Positions 4,296 to 5,709 of a stretch of DNA of 5,709 bases are shown here, in pieces. The stretch comes from an uncultured Clostridia bacterium (lineage in GTDB: Bacteria; Bacillota; Clostridia; Oscillospirales; CAG-382): assembly GCA_947627335.1 (NCBI GenBank), contig CANQVQ010000099.1, forward strand, positions 1 to 5,709, read 5' to 3'. The notes below the pieces were generated by a model, which made no database searches, was not told the DNA's origin, and was given only the letters and a program-made list of their open reading frames with translations. Both the position numbers and the translations under genes were made by a program. The stretch's first letter is position 1. Every line of letters starts with the position of its first letter.

Positions 4296-5709
4296 CTAAA
4301 AACCCAAAAGCAACGCGACACGGTAAACGGCGAACGCGCACACCCATGCGGCGGCAAGCTGATACGCGAAAGCGGCGACGGCGTACCGCCGCTTCCCGAA
4401 TTCCCGCGCCATCGCGCCCATCGCCGCGAAGCACGGCAGATACAGCAGGAAAAATACCAGAAACGAAAGCACGGCGGGAAGGTTCGGCAGCGCACCGGCG
4501 CTTTGCAGGGTTTGCGCGAGCGTCCCCTCCCCCGCACCGAACAGGACCGAAAGCGTGCTGACGACCGCTTCCTTCGCCGAAAGCCCGGAAAGCAGAGCGG
4601 CCGCGAGCCGCCAATCCCCAAACCCGAGCGGCGCAAACACCGGCGCAAGCCGGCGGGAGCAGGCGGCAAGCAGGCTGTTCTCCTGCGGCGACGGGCGGAA
4701 GGACGTGTCGAAACTGCGCATCGCCCAGACGGCGACGGAAGCGAGCAGCAGCACCGTGAACGCCCGTTTGACGAACGCTTTTCCCCGCTCCCAGGTATGC
4801 GTCGACACCGCGCCGAGCGTCGGCAGACGGTAGGGCGGCAGTTCCAGCAGCAACGCCCCGGACGACCCTTTCAGGACCTTCCGCGAAAGCAGTGCGGTCG
4901 AAAGCAGTCCGACGGTCACGCCGAACAGGTAGAGCGCAAGCAGCACCCACGGGGCGGAACGCGGGAAGAACGCCCCGCAGAGCAGGGTCAGCAGCGGGAC
5001 CTTCGCCGAGCAGGCGACGAACGGGAGGAGCAGGACGGTCAGCAGTTTCTCCCGACGGGAGGAAAGCGTACGGGTCGCCAGCACCGCCGGCACCGTACAG
5101 CCGAATCCCAGAAGCGCCGGCACCAGCGCCCGCCCGGAAAGCCCGAATCGCCGCATCGGGCGGTCCAGCACGAACGCCACGCGGGCGAGGTAGCCGCTGT
5201 CCTCCAGCAGGGAAAGGAAAAAGAACAGAGAAAGCACGGTCGGCAGGAACAGCAGGACGCTCCCGACCCCGGCAAACACCCCGTCCACGACCAGCGAACG
5301 AACCGGGTCCGCCACGCCGACGCTTTGCATCGCCGCGTCCGCCCAACCGGAAAGGTGCGCGAGCAGCAGCTCGAGTAAGTCCTGCAAAAAGGCGCCAAAC
5401 ACCCGAAACGTCAGGAAAAAGACCGAAAAAAGCAGGAAAAAGAAGATCGGAACGGCGAATACGCGGTGGGTCAGCACGCGGTCCGCTCGTCGGGTGGCGG
5501 TGTTCGCCGGACGGGCGGGGTCCGCCGTGACGCCCTCGCAAAGCGCATCGACGGCGGCGTACCGCGCCCGCACCATCTCCGCGACCGGGTCGTCCGGCAA
5601 TTCTGCGCGAAGTTGGGAAAGCAGTTCCTCCGGCAGTCCGCGCAGGGGCTTCTCCTCCCCCATCACCGCACAGGAGAACAGAAATTCCGCCGGGAGCGGC
5701 AGACCAAGC
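4296..5709 (-). CDS. feoB: Ferrous iron transporter FeoB, membrane part (N-terminal GTPase domain beyond window)
   Basis: The frame is open from the right edge (first full codon 5708-5706) to TAG at 4298-4296, giving 470 residues of a protein usually about 650-800 long. FeoB moves Fe2+ across the cytoplasmic membrane under control of its N-terminal G domain, which is missing here only because of the window edge. Visible family marks, numbered from the edge, are DRVLTHRVFAVPIFF at 76-90 (entry to the transmembrane core), LEDSGYLARVAFVLDR at 168-183, GFGCTVPA at 201-208 (family GFGCNVPA; first Gate, with the conserved Cys), PFVACSAKVP at 229-238 (family PFMSCSARLP), LELPPYRLPT at 288-297 (second Gate), GLSAKEAVVSTL at 375-386 and LLYLPC at 421-426. 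A GTG at 5666 is not a real start, since the frame reads through it from upstream. No feoA or Cys-rich FeoB-associated protein follows the stop. Confidence 0.95.
   Translation of the reverse strand, partial: LGLPLPAEFLFSCAVMGEEKPLRGLPEELLSQLRAELPDDPVAEMVRARYAAVDALCEGVTADPARPANTATRRADRVLTHRVFAVPIFFFLLFSVFFLTFRVFGAFLQDLLELLLAHLSGWADAAMQSVGVADPVRSLVVDGVFAGVGSVLLFLPTVLSLFFFLSLLEDSGYLARVAFVLDRPMRRFGLSGRALVPALLGFGCTVPAVLATRTLSSRREKLLTVLLLPFVACSAKVPLLTLLCGAFFPRSAPWVLLALYLFGVTVGLLSTALLSRKVLKGSSGALLLELPPYRLPTLGAVSTHTWERGKAFVKRAFTVLLLASVAVWAMRSFDTSFRPSPQENSLLAACSRRLAPVFAPLGFGDWRLAAALLSGLSAKEAVVSTLSVLFGAGEGTLAQTLQSAGALPNLPAVLSFLVFFLLYLPCFAAMGAMAREFGKRRYAVAAFAYQLAAAWVCAFAVYRVALLLGF

Noticed and set aside
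4272..5541. Long frames overlapping feoB (plus 4272-5378, plus 4892-5530, minus 4291-5541)
   Set aside because: Alternative-frame shadows of feoB with Arg/Ala/Gly-rich translations; FeoB motifs lie only in the 4296-5709 frame.
4296..5666. GTG at 5666 as the start of a stand-alone FeoB membrane protein
   Set aside because: The frame continues upstream without a stop to the edge, no clear ribosome binding site was seen, and a full FeoB needs the preceding GTPase domain, so a window cut is simpler.
1..5709. tRNA, rRNA, riboswitch, CRISPR array or insertion-sequence transposase
   Set aside because: No cloverleaf-like, spaced-repeat, conserved riboswitch or transposase sequence was recognised on reading both strands; a dedicated covariance-model scan was not possible.

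Overview
The window looks like GC-rich chromosomal DNA (roughly 60% GC by eye) from a Bacillota, most likely a clostridial or gut Oscillospirales-type bacterium. The reasons are a DUF1385/YqhQ gene joined directly to prmC (a known clostridial neighbourhood), AGGAGG-type ribosome binding sites, sigma-A-like promoters in short AT-rich gaps, TTG and GTG starts, and the flavour of the protein families. No phage, CRISPR, rRNA or tRNA signal was seen.

Layout. (1) 2-313, minus: the N-terminal part of a TrmH/SpoU-family RNA 2'-O-ribose methyltransferase, cut by the left window edge. The edge itself is a near-perfect 36-base palindrome. (2) 314-388: a short AT-rich gap. It carries a consensus sigma-A promoter for the methyltransferase, interleaved with a 13-bp inverted repeat that could be an operator or a weak terminator. 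(3) 389-1237 and 1203-2516, minus: a two-gene operon, DUF1385/YqhQ-like membrane protein then prmC, overlapping by 35 nt. The DUF1385 protein carries an extra domain of about 80 residues in an extracytoplasmic loop. (4) 2517-2614: a divergent promoter region. (5) 2615-2935 and 2963-4054, plus: an RNHCP zinc-ribbon protein followed by a five-TM membrane protein with a C-terminal outside domain of about 220 residues (possibly YfjL-like). (6) 4055-4295: a 241-base convergent gap with a hairpin that may be a bidirectional terminator, a segment bounded by an 8-bp direct repeat, and small reading frames on both strands. (7) 4296-5709, minus: the membrane half of the ferrous-iron transporter FeoB. 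Its GTPase domain lies beyond the right edge.

How they work together. PrmC and the TrmH-family enzyme both act on the translation machinery: glutamine methylation of release factors and RNA ribose methylation respectively. DUF1385 is a recurrent but functionally unassigned partner of prmC. The RNHCP/membrane-protein pair looks like one transcription unit of unknown role. FeoB is a separate, converging iron-uptake gene.

No convincing new multi-gene system is visible. The points most worth a second look are the extra domain in DUF1385, the promoter/inverted-repeat overlap upstream of the methyltransferase, the possible miniature repeat at 4079-4280, and the hairpin at the left edge, which may be an assembly artefact.
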